Counted from the stretch's first letter, positions 34,069 through 43,781 are shown. The stretch is DNA of 64,000 bases from Enterococcus faecalis (GCF_029024925.1 NZ_CP118962.1:1768001-1832000); one strand, 5' to 3'. The notes: generated by a model from the letters alone, not told the origin. A program made the numbers and translations.

Positions 34069-35082
34069 TTAATACCCCTCTGGTACGGCTGTCTGTGAAA
34101 TACGTTTTCTGAAAATATAATAGGACCAAGCAGTATAAGCTAACACGAATGGTAAAATACTTAAAGAAATCCACGTCATAATTTTTAGTGTATATGGTGT
34201 GCTTGTTGCATCTTTAATCAACAAATCAAAACCTTCACTACCAATCATAACACGTGGGAACAAGCCACTGAACAAGAGAGCAACTAGTACAACTAATGTT
34301 AAACCACTCGCTAGAAAAGCTAACATCTCTTTGCGTTTAAACACCCCAACATTAGCAATGACCGTTAAGACCACAATTGCTAACGTTAAAATTAAAGTGA
34401 CCGCAAAGTTCTTTTCATAAAAGTCCGTTTTGAAGTACATCAACACTGCAAAAACAACTAAACCGACATATAAAACGCCGTATAAGATTTCTGCATAATT
34501 TCGAGCACGTTCGCGAATTGGGCCTTCTGTTTTTAAAGCAATATAGTTCATGCCGTGTAAGTAGCAAAGTAATGTTAAGGCTACTCCACCAACAATTGAA
34601 AACAGATTAAAATAATCCGTAAATTGCGCATGCATATTGCCGTTTGCATCTAAAGGCATCCCTTGGACTAAGCTGATAAACAAAATACCAAAGAAGAACG
34701 GTACAAGGAAACTACCAATTGATAGCGTCCAGTTCCACATCCGACGACGTTTACCTTCCGGCATGTTGTGGCGGAATTCAAAGGAAACTCCGCGAATAAT
34801 TAAGCCAAATAAAATCGTAAATAGAATTAAATAGTAGCCACTAAATAATGAAGCATACCAATATGGGAAAGAGGCAAACATTGCGCCGCCCGCTGTTAAT
34901 AGCCAAACTTCGTTTCCGTCCCAAACAGGTCCAATTGTTGCAACGACTTGATCTTTTTCGTCGTCATTGTGTGCCAACGTTTGAACGGCCATTCCAACAC
35001 CAAAGTCAAATCCTTCTAAGAAGAAGAAACCTGAGAACAAGACGCCGATAAGGACAAACCATAATAATTGTAGTGTACTCAT
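34069..35082 (-). CDS. cydB: Cytochrome bd oxidase subunit II
   Basis: A 337-residue polytopic protein opening with the CydB signature LFSGFFFLEGFDFGVGM and GPVWDGNEVWLLTAGGA. It is the structural partner of CydA in the quinol oxidase. It overlaps cydA by 4 bases (ATGA). Confidence 0.95.
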   Translation of the reverse strand: MSTLQLLWFVLIGVLFSGFFFLEGFDFGVGMAVQTLAHNDDEKDQVVATIGPVWDGNEVWLLTAGGAMFASFPYWYASLFSGYYLILFTILFGLIIRGVSFEFRHNMPEGKRRRMWNWTLSIGSFLVPFFFGILFISLVQGMPLDANGNMHAQFTDYFNLFSIVGGVALTLLCYLHGMNYIALKTEGPIRERARNYAEILYGVLYVGLVVFAVLMYFKTDFYEKNFAVTLILTLAIVVLTVIANVGVFKRKEMLAFLASGLTLVVLVALLFSGLFPRVMIGSEGFDLLIKDATSTPYTLKIMTWISLSILPFVLAYTAWSYYIFRKRISQTAVPEGY

Positions 35083-36497
35083 TCGCCAAATACCCCCTTA
35101 TCAAATGGATCCAACGCTGGTTCATTTTCTTTCGCTAATTTTTTCGCTTCATAGTCTGGTCCTTTACGTAATTCTAAAATGACCAAGTAAACCATGACAC
35201 TACCTAAACCAGCAAATAACAAGAAATAAATGACATTTGACGTAATTAATGAAGCAACCGATACATTTGGTGAAACACTTTGTTCAATCGTAAATAATCC
35301 ATAGACAGTCCACGGATAACGACCTAATTCAGTGACTAACCAACCTGTTGTATTGGCAAGGAATGGTGCGAATGTACATAAAGCAACAATCCACAGCATC
35401 CATTTCTTCTCGTACAGCGATGGTTTTTTCTTCCTTGTAAAGAATAGTCCTAAGGCAGCAACCAATAACATTAAGGCACCAAAACCAGCCATGATACGGA
35501 AGCTCCAGAATAAAGTGTTAACTGGTGGATAATAATTTTTATCATCCCCATATTTTTCTACCAAACGCTTGTTGACTGTATCCATTCCATCAACCGAACC
35601 TGATAATTTGTTATACGATAAAATACTTAGCATATATGGAATATCGATACCAAAAACTTGTTTATGTTCTCGTTCATCTGCCCAAGCAATCAATGTCCAA
35701 GCAGCAGGATCATCAGAGTCTTCATAGGCCCCCTCCATCGCCGCAAATTTCATTGGTTGTCCTTCAATTAGAGCTTTCATTTGCAAGTCGCCAGCTAATA
35801 AAACGCCGATTGAACCGAACAAAGTAACCCATAAGCCAATGCGCATAGATGCTTTGTGGAATGAAATATCCCGTTTTTTCAACAATTGGAAAGCAGCCAT
35901 ACCAGCTACTGCCATGCCGCCCAATGTAAAGGCACCCATGATAACGTGTGAAAATTCATACCAAACTTTTGGATTGCTGATGACAGCTACAAAGTCCACC
36001 ATTTCAGCACGGCCATTATTGATGACATAACCTACTGGATGTTGCATAAAACTATTGGCAACTAAAATCCAGAAAGCAGACATCATTGAACCGAATACGA
36101 CCAACCAGATAAACGTTACGTGAACTTTTGGATTCATTTTATCCCAAGTAAAGATCCACAAACCTAAGAATGTTGACTCTAAGAAGAAAGCTAAGAGCGC
36201 TTCTACCGCCAACGGTGCCCCAAAAATATCTCCGACGAATCGAGAATAATCAGACCAGTTCATCCCAAACTGAAATTCTTGAATAATCCCGGTTACAACC
36301 CCAACAGCGAAGCTTAATAGGAATATATTTCCCCAAAACTTGGCCATTTTACGATAACGTTCCTCTTTTTTCACAACGTACATTGTTTCCATAATTGCTA
36401 CAACAAGTGCTAATCCTATTGAAAACGGTACGAAGAAAAAGTGGAAAACTGTTGTCATCGCAAATTGGATTCTCGCCAATGTTACAATATCAAACAT
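35079..36497 (-). CDS. cydA: Cytochrome bd oxidase subunit I
   Basis: A 472-residue haem-bearing subunit. TVFHFFFVPFSIGLA contains a haem-ligand His, FLESTFLGLWIFTWDK and YEFSHVIMGAFTLGGMA further conserved residues, and the long Q-loop lies around residues 240-320. It oxidises demethylmenol and reduces oxygen; E. faecalis needs external haem for it. ATG at 36497 follows GGGAGG. Upstream to 36750 is noncoding, presumably with the operon promoter; no site is called there. Confidence 0.95.
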   Translation of the reverse strand: MFDIVTLARIQFAMTTVFHFFFVPFSIGLALVVAIMETMYVVKKEERYRKMAKFWGNIFLLSFAVGVVTGIIQEFQFGMNWSDYSRFVGDIFGAPLAVEALLAFFLESTFLGLWIFTWDKMNPKVHVTFIWLVVFGSMMSAFWILVANSFMQHPVGYVINNGRAEMVDFVAVISNPKVWYEFSHVIMGAFTLGGMAVAGMAAFQLLKKRDISFHKASMRIGLWVTLFGSIGVLLAGDLQMKALIEGQPMKFAAMEGAYEDSDDPAAWTLIAWADEREHKQVFGIDIPYMLSILSYNKLSGSVDGMDTVNKRLVEKYGDDKNYYPPVNTLFWSFRIMAGFGALMLLVAALGLFFTRKKKPSLYEKKWMLWIVALCTFAPFLANTTGWLVTELGRYPWTVYGLFTIEQSVSPNVSVASLITSNVIYFLLFAGLGSVMVYLVILELRKGPDYEAKKLAKENEPALDPFDKGVFGE

Positions 36498-36756
36498 ATT
36501 ATTTCCTCCCTGATTTGCCTCCACACAAAGAAACAAGCTTACCTGAATTGTTCATTTCCATTAGCGATGACTCCTTTTATCTACGAAACTAAAAGAAAAT
36601 TCAAGTGAACTTTTCCAAAAAGTGTGAAAATGCATGTAATATAGAATAATTCCAATCTAAGTATACAACTTTCTGAGGCAGAAACCAAACAATACAGAAG
36701 CATTTCTCACAATTTTTTTAGGTGCTCCCAAGATTTCTTCCCTTTCTTCTATCAAT

Positions 36757-36784
36757 AAAAAAAGCCCTTCCTAAAAAAAGGAAG
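36757..36784 (-). terminator. Likely terminator of the CRISPR transcript
   Basis: In the minus direction AGGAAG-type arms (CTTCCT with AGGAAG, 36767-36784) enclose six bases and end in a T-run (A-run 36757-36763). It lies about 120 bases past the degenerate terminal repeat. Confidence 0.6.
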
Positions 36785-36903
36785 AACTAATCTCAATCTA
36801 TCAACATTTTGACTTATCACTTGATTAGTTTTCGAAAATTGAAGCAGCTCGTCTTTGATGATAAAAATTCTAATCTTGTGATGAAAATTACGGATTGCTT
36901 GTA

Positions 36904-37533
36904 GTGATAGTTTGTTTTTAAACAACATGACTATAAAACAGGGGAGAAAAAGCCAAATCAAAAAAGTTTGTTTTGGTACCATTCTAAACAACATGACTCT
37001 AAAACGAATTGATAATTGAAGCCTTAACAAGTAATGTTTTGGCACCATTCTAAACAACATGACTCTAAAACCTTTTGATTTTGGTGCTAATGCATCAAAA
37101 TGTTTTGGTACCATTCTAAACAACATGACTCTAAAACATGAACTAAATGTTTCAGATTCTCAAATAAGTTTTGGTACCATTCTAAACAACATGACTCTAA
37201 AACTCTGGTAAATTCTTAATGTCTGCATAGGTAGTTTTGGTACCATTCTAAACAACATGACTCTAAAACTAGCCTAAAATTAATACATCATTTTCGATAG
37301 TTTTGGTACCATTCTAAACAACATGACTCTAAAACATACCATCCGCAGTTGGTGTAAGTTCGGTTGTTTTGGTACCATTCTAAACAACATGACTCTAAAA
37401 CATGACTATGCGAAAGTTAATCGTTTGTTACGTTTTGGTACCATTCTAAACAACATGACTCTAAAACAGAAAGTGGGGAATGCGTAATGCCGTACTTGTT
37501 TTGGTACCATTCTAAACAACATGACTCTAAAAC
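36904..37533 (-). CRISPR. Orphan type II-A CRISPR array (E. faecalis CRISPR2)
   Basis: Nine 36-base repeats start at 36970, 37036, 37102, 37168, 37234, 37300, 37366, 37432 and 37498; a tenth, degenerate repeat is at 36904-36939. All nine spacers are exactly 30 bases. On the minus strand each repeat begins GTTTTAGAGTCATG, the type II-A form, so transcription is leftward from a leader at about 37534-37640. Repeat 37036 has one change (GGCACC for GGTACC). No cas genes are present; crRNA processing must rely on tracrRNA, RNase III and a Cas9 encoded elsewhere, if present. Confidence 0.97.
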
Positions 37534-37660
37534 CTCGGAGAATTATTTTTTCTCCATGATTCCGTATTCGCATCACTTATCTATAGCTAGATTTCAGTTT
37601 AGAAGGTCTGATTTTTTTTCTTCACGTTTATTATACCAAACTTTCTCCTTCTTGGCGGAA
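37534..37660 (-). promoter_or_regulatory. CRISPR leader
   Basis: The AT-rich stretch next to the first repeat contains, on the minus strand, an extended -10 (TTTGGTATAAT, about 37631-37641), which would start the pre-crRNA about 90 bases upstream of the first repeat. The leader ends with TTCTCCGAG against the repeat. Confidence 0.6.
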
Positions 37661-37691
37661 AAACCCACCATTTTTCAATGGTGGGTTTTCT
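37661..37691. terminator. Terminator of the AraC-family gene
   Basis: AAAACCCACCATT pairs with AATGGTGGGTTTT across a short loop, directly after the stop at 37692; T-runs on both sides. Confidence 0.8.
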
Positions 37692-38555
37692 TTATTTAGT
37701 AGCTGTAACAGCGAGCCAGATTTCACTATACTTAGCTTCTGCTGGTCCTTGATATTGCGTAAACGAAATTTCTGGTGCTGCAACGACTTGGTAACCAGAT
37801 GAAGGCAACCATTCAGAGAATATCCTTGCCCAGGTTTCTTGTAATGTTTGTGGGAAAGGACCTTCATTTGGAAAAACCGCCCATGTATGAGCAGGTACGC
37901 TTAGTTGCTCCAAATCTTCATAGGTATTTTCTTGCGAAGTGGCAAAGCCAATCATGTGTGTCATTTCTCCACCTTCTGTTGTTCGTCCCTCTTGAAAGTC
38001 AAAAGAAGCATTTACTACTTGATGAGGATATATGTCATCAAATGTATGCATTTCCGCTCGTTGTTGTGGTGTAATGCGCTGTGCTAATTCCATGATTGCT
38101 TGATTTTCCCCTTGATACTGCAAGGGAACCTTCTGACTAACTCCGACTATTTGAAACGCTGGTTTTTCAATCAATTTAACATCCATTGATTGTCCTCCTT
38201 TAATATCAATATAGAAAGAGAATTTAGGGAACGTTTTTTGGATTTGTGTTTTCATTACTTCAGAAGGTGCTTGTCCTGACCAATCACGAAAAGCTCTTGA
38301 GAATCCTTCAATACTTTGATAACCATATTTAAAAGCTACATCTGTCACTTTTTCACCAGCAAGTAATGCTAAATTTGCTTCCGCCAAACGTCTCTTTTTA
38401 ATATATTCAGCCAGACTCATCCCCGCAATAAACGAAAAAGTTCGTTTAAAATGGTAAACAGAAATCCCTGTCTTTTTCGCCAATTCATCGAAGGATACTT
38501 CTTCCGTTAAATGTTCTTCAATATAATCTATTGCTTGATTCAAATTTGCGAGCAT
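37692..38555 (-). CDS. AraC-family regulator with GyrI-like effector domain
   Basis: A 287-residue regulator. Two helix-turn-helix motifs occupy residues 5-100 (SFDELAKKTGISVYHFKRTF and VTDVAFKYGYQSIEGFSRAFRDWSG), followed by a GyrI-like/effector-binding domain (residues 125-287), as in Rob/SoxS-type multidrug regulators. ATG 38555 after AGAGAGGG is chosen over the longer frame. It flanks CRISPR2 and is not in an operon; targets are unknown. Confidence 0.85.
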   Translation of the reverse strand: MLANLNQAIDYIEEHLTEEVSFDELAKKTGISVYHFKRTFSFIAGMSLAEYIKKRRLAEANLALLAGEKVTDVAFKYGYQSIEGFSRAFRDWSGQAPSEVMKTQIQKTFPKFSFYIDIKGGQSMDVKLIEKPAFQIVGVSQKVPLQYQGENQAIMELAQRITPQQRAEMHTFDDIYPHQVVNASFDFQEGRTTEGGEMTHMIGFATSQENTYEDLEQLSVPAHTWAVFPNEGPFPQTLQETWARIFSEWLPSSGYQVVAAPEISFTQYQGPAEAKYSEIWLAVTATK

Positions 38556-38639
38556 CCGTGTCCCTCTCTTTCTATTTGAAAGTTTACTAAAGACCAACAA
38601 GGATGACTTGATTATTTAGAGCCAACATTCGTCAAGTCG

Positions 38640-40721
38640 CTACTCTTGATTCATAGCGGCTTTTAAGGCCTGTGCTAAAGCACTTTCTTCTGGTTCGTCT
38701 GGTTGTGAATATTTTTTCATCAAACGACGTTCTTCATGTTTAGTCATTTTTTGTTTTCGTTCTTTTTTATCGGGAATTTTTTCAGTAATCGAACAGAATT
38801 TACATTTGAAAGAACGACCATTTTTTCCTTCTATGATGACCATTTTTTTATGGCATTGTGGGCAACGGTGATTGGATACTTTAGGATCTTTTCGCCGACG
38901 ATAAGAACATTCTTGGTTTGTACAAACGTAAATCTTCCCATCTTTCGTATTTTTTTCCCGTAAGTTTGAGCCACAATCTGGACATTTTTTTTGCGTAATG
39001 GAAAAATCTTGATATTTTTTCTCGCTTTGTTTAATTTCACGGACTAATTTTTTCGTATCCTCTTCAATATCCTTTAAGAAAAGTTGACTCTTTTGTTGAC
39101 CCGAAGCGATTGCTTCGAGCGACTTTTCCCATTTTTCCGTTAGTTCAGGTGTCACAAGTGATGGATTCACCAAGTCTAATAGTTGCTTTCCTTTGGCAGA
39201 GACACTTAAACCGCTATTGGTTCGTTCCATCAATTCTGATTTAATCAGTTTTTCAATGATTTCAGCTCGCGTTGCCGGTGTGCCTAAACTGTGTTTCTCC
39301 ATTTTTCCTAACAACGTTCCTTCAGTTAATGGTTTTGGCGGCGACGTTAATTCTTTGTTAATGGTAAAGTTTGGCGCAACGGTCATGCCTTTTTGCCATT
39401 GGACAGTGGACAGCGGCTGTTCAGCTGTTGTTTTCCAGCCAGCAACAACTACTTTATTTTGATGAAAGACAAATGTTTCTTTTCCAAAAGCGACTGTAAC
39501 TTTTGTTTGTTTGGTTTGGTTTGGCTCAGCAAACAAACCTAAGAATCGTTGAACAATCATTTGATAGATTTTTTGTTCATCATTGCTTAGCTTTTCATAA
39601 CGAGGACGTTGTTCAGTTGGAATCAATCCATGGTGATCCGTGACTTTTGCATTTTGGAAAACTTTTTGTTGTTTAACAACAGCCCCATTTTTAAGGTAGC
39701 CTTTCACTTCTGGTGAAAAATCAGCAATGGCTTGAAGGCGCTCTTTCATCGTTCCTTTCATATCCGTCGTTAGATATTTGCTGTCAGTTCGAGGATAGGA
39801 AACAATTTTATGGGTTTCGTATAAACTTTGTACAAGAGACAACGTTTTCTTTGCAGAAAATTGGAATCGCTGGTTGGCTTCACGCTGGATTTCGGTTAAA
39901 TCATACGGTAACGGCGCATTTTCTGTTTTAACTTTTTCTTGGATATCGGTAACTAAGCCCTTTTGTTTTGAGAGTTCTTTGACTAATTGTTCTGCTTCCT
40001 GCCGTTCTTTTAAAGCGTATGGATTTTTTTGGGTCATCTTTGCTTTTTCTGATTCAACAGATAACGAGATAGTAAAATAAGTTTGAGGCTTAAATTGTTC
40101 AATCGTTTTCTCTTGTTGGCGTACCATTGCTAAAGTTGGTGTTTGAACACGACCTGCGGATAAGTTATCTTGATATTTCACTGTCAAGGCCCGTGTGACG
40201 TTTAGCCCCACTAACCAGTCAGCTTTTGCGCGCGCCAAGGCAGAATAATACAAATTATCGTAGTCTTTCGCTGGGCGAATTTTCTTAAACCCGTCTTTAA
40301 TGGCTTTGTCTGTTTGAGATGAAATCCATAAGCGTTTGACTGGTTTGTTAAAACGGACATATTCTAAAATCCAGCGGGCCACTAATTCACCTTCACGACC
40401 AGCATCAGTGGCAATCACGGCTTCAGAAACATCTTTACGATTGGCTAATTGTTTAATCGCTTTTAATTGATGTCCCGTTTTCGGTAACGGTTTAATCCCT
40501 AAATTCTTAGGAATCATCGGTAAAGTTTCCATTTGCCACGTTTGCCATTCTTTGTTTAAATCTTCTGGCATTTTTAGTCCTAAGAGATGGCCTAAAGCCC
40601 AGGTGACAATCACGTTGGGTCCTTCATAATAATTCTTATTTTTTTGATTTGCTCCTAAAACGCGGCTTAAATCTTTTGCTACGCTAGGTTTTTCAGCAAT
40701 AATTAATTGTTTTGCAACCAC
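38640..40721 (-). CDS. topB: DNA topoisomerase III
   Basis: A 693-residue type IA topoisomerase: Toprim domain (IIAEKPSVAKDLSRVLG and ATDAGREGELVARWIL), active-site Tyr in HKIVSYPRTDSKYL, and a C-terminal tail with two four-Cys zinc-ribbon-like units (CPDCGSNL...CTNQEC, CPQCHKKM...CKFC). It decatenates DNA during replication and recombination. The start is GTG at 40721, following AAAAAGGAGCG; the longer open frame upstream has no ribosome site. Confidence 0.92.
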   Translation of the reverse strand: MVAKQLIIAEKPSVAKDLSRVLGANQKNKNYYEGPNVIVTWALGHLLGLKMPEDLNKEWQTWQMETLPMIPKNLGIKPLPKTGHQLKAIKQLANRKDVSEAVIATDAGREGELVARWILEYVRFNKPVKRLWISSQTDKAIKDGFKKIRPAKDYDNLYYSALARAKADWLVGLNVTRALTVKYQDNLSAGRVQTPTLAMVRQQEKTIEQFKPQTYFTISLSVESEKAKMTQKNPYALKERQEAEQLVKELSKQKGLVTDIQEKVKTENAPLPYDLTEIQREANQRFQFSAKKTLSLVQSLYETHKIVSYPRTDSKYLTTDMKGTMKERLQAIADFSPEVKGYLKNGAVVKQQKVFQNAKVTDHHGLIPTEQRPRYEKLSNDEQKIYQMIVQRFLGLFAEPNQTKQTKVTVAFGKETFVFHQNKVVVAGWKTTAEQPLSTVQWQKGMTVAPNFTINKELTSPPKPLTEGTLLGKMEKHSLGTPATRAEIIEKLIKSELMERTNSGLSVSAKGKQLLDLVNPSLVTPELTEKWEKSLEAIASGQQKSQLFLKDIEEDTKKLVREIKQSEKKYQDFSITQKKCPDCGSNLREKNTKDGKIYVCTNQECSYRRRKDPKVSNHRCPQCHKKMVIIEGKNGRSFKCKFCSITEKIPDKKERKQKMTKHEERRLMKKYSQPDEPEESALAQALKAAMNQE

Positions 40722-40851
40722 TAGTTTCGCTCCTTTTTGAGTGCTATCTTTTCGTATTATACCAAATATTGGTTCGATTTTCTCTAAATTCCGAGAATAG
40801 AAAAAGAGTTTAAAGAAAATTCCCTGAGGTTTTTCTTTAAACTCATGCGTT

Positions 40852-41217
40852 TCAAATAACTTTCCGTTTGCAGAATTTTGTTTTGCCAAAATGATTGGAT
40901 ATTGTGGTAAACTCAGCTTTATTTTCAAAAGTAACTGCATGATGATTTTCTAGTAATGCTAAACCGAAGTATTGTTGTAAATCTTCATCGCATTCTTCAC
41001 ACCAGCGTTCTTCCCCATCATTCCAGAAAGCCGTTAAATAATTAGGCTTTGTGTTGACGTATGTATAATTCTGAGAAAGTTTTTGCCAAACTTCCACATA
41101 ATATGTCTCTGCATCGGTCAAGTTATCGAAGGTTTTTTCTTGAACAATGTCCTCTTGCCAATCATCAAAAAACCACCAAGGTTCATTGTCGCCATACATT
41201 GTAATTACTTGATACAT
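40852..41217 (-). CDS. DUF1033-family protein
   Basis: A 121-residue protein rich in Trp and acidic residues (MYGDNEPWWFFDDWQEDI... RWCEECDEDLQQYFGLALL), matching the DUF1033 family of lactic acid bacteria. Function unknown; the CEEC motif could bind metal. AAAGGAGCGG precedes the ATG. Monocistronic. Confidence 0.75.
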   Translation of the reverse strand: MYQVITMYGDNEPWWFFDDWQEDIVQEKTFDNLTDAETYYVEVWQKLSQNYTYVNTKPNYLTAFWNDGEERWCEECDEDLQQYFGLALLENHHAVTFENKAEFTTISNHFGKTKFCKRKVI

Positions 41218-41314
41218 TGAACCGCTCCTTTTTTTGCTACTGTAGGTATCATAGTCACTTTCTGAAAAAGTTGCAAGGATTTGGTTTCGGACTGAGAAAT
41301 TTTTGAAATTTATT

Positions 41315-41884
41315 TTATCCTGCTACTTCTAAAGAAGCAATAAAATCTTCAATCATGCGACGATAACTTTCTTCCGGCGTGGCTTCTTCGCGTTGAAAAT
41401 AACCTAAAAAACGTAAGGTAATATAGCCATGGATTAAACTACGTAATTCTCGACTTTTGTGCAGTCGTTCTTCATTATTAAATGGATAAAAAGCTAAAAG
41501 TTGTAAGATAATTTGATTGGTTTCATGGATGCCTTCAATTAATTGTTGGTTTTGCGTTTTCGGCACACTGATAAGTAATTCATAGACTGCAGAATTTTCA
41601 AAAGCAAATTGTTGGTACGTTTCAGCATATATCCGAATTGCTTCTGCGCCACTCTTACCCACTAAGGCTCTTCGCAATGCATCATTTAATTCTTGAATTA
41701 ACAAGTCCACTAGAGCATTTTTTACTTCAGCAATATTTTTAAAGTGATTATAGAGTGAAGGATACTTGATGCCTAAATCAACGGCTAAATTTTGAAAGGT
41801 TAATTGGTGAACGCCCAATTCTTCCGCTAGGTTGCGGGCACTTTCAAGGATTTTGGCTTTCGTTAAATTCCGTTTTTTTGCCAT
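41315..41884 (-). CDS. TetR-family regulator of the adjacent YbhB/MFS genes
   Basis: A 189-residue repressor with an N-terminal TetR helix-turn-helix (ILESARNLAEELGVHQLTFQNLAVDLGIKYPSLYNHFKN) and a helical ligand-binding domain (WHG-type). It is divergent from the YbhB-like and MFS genes, with a near-perfect palindrome in the shared promoter region, so it probably represses both. Ligand unknown, likely a drug-like effluxed compound. Confidence 0.87.
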   Translation of the reverse strand: MAKKRNLTKAKILESARNLAEELGVHQLTFQNLAVDLGIKYPSLYNHFKNIAEVKNALVDLLIQELNDALRRALVGKSGAEAIRIYAETYQQFAFENSAVYELLISVPKTQNQQLIEGIHETNQIILQLLAFYPFNNEERLHKSRELRSLIHGYITLRFLGYFQREEATPEESYRRMIEDFIASLEVAG

Positions 41885-41939
41885 CTTTCTGACGCCTCCA
41901 ATTCTTAAATTTTGGACAAGTATTAGTTTATCATATCTA

Positions 41940-41968
41940 TTGACTCTTTTTAAACTATAAATTATAGT
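41940..41968 (+). promoter_or_regulatory. Promoter of the YbhB-like/MFS operon
   Basis: TTGACT (41940-41945) and TATAGT (41963-41968) are 17 bases apart. The -10 lies inside the TetR operator palindrome, as expected for repression. Confidence 0.65.
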
Positions 41969-41971
41969 TTA
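41951..41971. promoter_or_regulatory. TetR operator palindrome
   Basis: A perfect 21-base palindrome with ten-base arms (TAAACTATAA / TTATAGTTTA) around a single central A sits between the divergent tetR and ybhB-like genes and overlaps the rightward -10. Confidence 0.75.
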
Positions 41972-42016
41972 TAATAATAATTTGTAAACATCATTTTTGA
42001 AAGAAGGCTGTTTGGC

Positions 42017-42532
42017 ATGCATATTACCAACCGTTCTCATTTGGCCGATCGTTATGGCAAACGAACCAGTGCAGAATTTTTATTACACGAACGTCCTATT
42101 TTATCTTTTCCTATTTCTTTAGCGGCCATTCCTAAAGAAGCCCGCTATTTATCCTGGGAATTAATTGATTATGACACGATTCCTCTAATCGGTTTCCCTT
42201 TTATTCATTGGTTAGCTGCCAATGTTCCTGTAACCAATGAGATTCCTGAAGACTTTAGTCGAACAGCACTCAAGCCTACCATTCAAGGAAAAAATAGTCT
42301 TGCTTCTCCTTTGGGGAAACAGATGATTCCAGCGCTTGCCACTGAAACGTTACCTGAGTTAACCGAACGTTATCTGGGGTTAAGTCCTCGCTCTGGTGTG
42401 CACACCTATACGTTATATGTATACGCTACAAAAAATCCACTAAATTTAAAAGAAGGCTTTTTTGCGAATGAATTGCATCAAGCATTGAATGATCAACGAC
42501 TCGCCAAAGCCAAATTTGAATTTCTTTACTAG
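42017..42532 (+). CDS. YbhB/YbcL-family (PEBP-like) protein
   Basis: A 171-residue protein with the phosphatidylethanolamine-binding fold pattern (LSWELIDYDTIPLIGFPFIHWLAANVPVT... SGVHTYTLYVYAT). Bacterial members have no settled enzymatic role. It is transcribed with the downstream MFS transporter (16 bases apart) under the TetR-type regulator, so it may act on or bind the transporter's substrate; this is inference. Confidence 0.8.
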   Translation: MHITNRSHLADRYGKRTSAEFLLHERPILSFPISLAAIPKEARYLSWELIDYDTIPLIGFPFIHWLAANVPVTNEIPEDFSRTALKPTIQGKNSLASPLGKQMIPALATETLPELTERYLGLSPRSGVHTYTLYVYATKNPLNLKEGFFANELHQALNDQRLAKAKFEFLY

Positions 42533-42548
42533 AAAGTGAGGAAATAGA

Positions 42549-43781
42549 ATGTATGAATTAATTAAAAGTAAAATTTTCCGTCCAAGACAACCTTGGGAAA
42601 AAAATCTGCTCGTTTTATGGTTTGGCACATTTATGGCTGGTATTGGCTTTAGCTTAGTGATGCCATTCATGCCTCTTTATATCAACACATTAGGTACTTT
42701 TACCCACCAACAATTGAATTTTTGGAGCGGAATCACGTTCTCCTCCACTTTTTTAGTCACGACCATTGTTTCTCCTTGGTGGGGCCGTTTAGCCGACCGA
42801 AAAGGACGCAAGTTAATGTTATTACGTGCTTCATTAGGGATGGCTATCGTCATTAGTTTAATGGGCGCAGTCACAAGTGTTTATCAATTGATTGGCTTGC
42901 GCTTATTACAAGGTGTTTTTTCTGGTTATATCAGTAATGCGACTGCGTTAGTTGCTACAGGCACACCTAAGGAAAAAAGCGGTCAAGTGCTTGGTACTTT
43001 AGCCACTGGTTCTGTTACCGGCACGTTGCTTGGTCCTCTTTTGGGCGGTGTCACTGCTTCTATTTTCGGTTATCGGCCAACCTTTTTCATTACTGGTACG
43101 ATTTTATTACTCGTTTTTGTTTTGAGTCTCGTCTTTGTCCATGAAGAGTTTGTGCCAATTGAAAAAAATCAAGCCGCATCTGGGAAACAAATTTTAAAAA
43201 AACTAGAACATCCCCACGTGATTCTTGGAATGTTTATTACGACATTAATCATTCAAGCTTCCAATAATTCAATTAGTCCCATCATCAGTTTATATATTCA
43301 ACAATTGTTGGGTGGTCACGGAAATGTCACCTTAATTAGCGGAGTCATTGCTTCTATTCCAGGGATTGCAACGTTAATAGCCGCCCCACGTTTCGGCCGG
43401 TTAGGCGATCGTATTGGTAGTGAACGCATCTTGACAATTGGCTTAATTTTAGCCATTTTCGTTTATCTACCAATGGCCTTTGTTCAAAATGTCTGGCAGC
43501 TTGCTATGCTTCGTTTCTTAGTTGGGATTTCCGATGCCTGTTTACTACCAGCTGTTCAAACGTTGATCACTCGTTATTCCCCAAGTGACGCTGCAGGTCG
43601 TATTTTCAGTTACAATCAATCTTTCCAAGCGACAGGAAATGTGATTGGTCCTATGATTGGTTCAAGCGTATCTGCCGCTTTCGGTTATCGTGGAGTCTTT
43701 ATTTCCACTTCTTGTCTGGTTCTCCTTAACCTTCTATGGGTTCGTCGAAGCACCGCCGAATTAAAAAAAAGAGAAAAATGA
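42549..43781 (+). CDS. MFS multidrug efflux transporter
   Basis: A 410-residue, 12-segment major-facilitator protein with motif A in the 2-3 loop (GRLADRKGRKLMLL), repeated in the second half (GRLGDRIGSERIL), and a motif C-like segment (GTLLGPLLGGV), as in proton-driven DHA1 drug exporters. Probably the homologue of the E. faecalis EF2068 transporter. Co-transcribed with the PEBP-like gene and controlled by the divergent TetR protein. Confidence 0.87.
   Translation: MYELIKSKIFRPRQPWEKNLLVLWFGTFMAGIGFSLVMPFMPLYINTLGTFTHQQLNFWSGITFSSTFLVTTIVSPWWGRLADRKGRKLMLLRASLGMAIVISLMGAVTSVYQLIGLRLLQGVFSGYISNATALVATGTPKEKSGQVLGTLATGSVTGTLLGPLLGGVTASIFGYRPTFFITGTILLLVFVLSLVFVHEEFVPIEKNQAASGKQILKKLEHPHVILGMFITTLIIQASNNSISPIISLYIQQLLGGHGNVTLISGVIASIPGIATLIAAPRFGRLGDRIGSERILTIGLILAIFVYLPMAFVQNVWQLAMLRFLVGISDACLLPAVQTLITRYSPSDAAGRIFSYNQSFQATGNVIGPMIGSSVSAAFGYRGVFISTSCLVLLNLLWVRRSTAELKKREK

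Noticed and set aside
36498-36750. Possible Rex-type operator (TTCAC...GTGAA) upstream of cydA
   Set aside because: GTGAA/TTCAC half-sites exist but spacing and symmetry do not form a convincing Rex box.
36752-37126. Open frame with repeated MLFRMVPK segments
   Set aside because: It is a translation of the CRISPR repeats; the repeated peptide is the repeat unit, not a protein.
36904-37533. Spacers targeting the resident prophage
   Set aside because: Reading the nine spacers against the visible prophage by eye gave no match; a proper search is needed to exclude it, so no claim is made.
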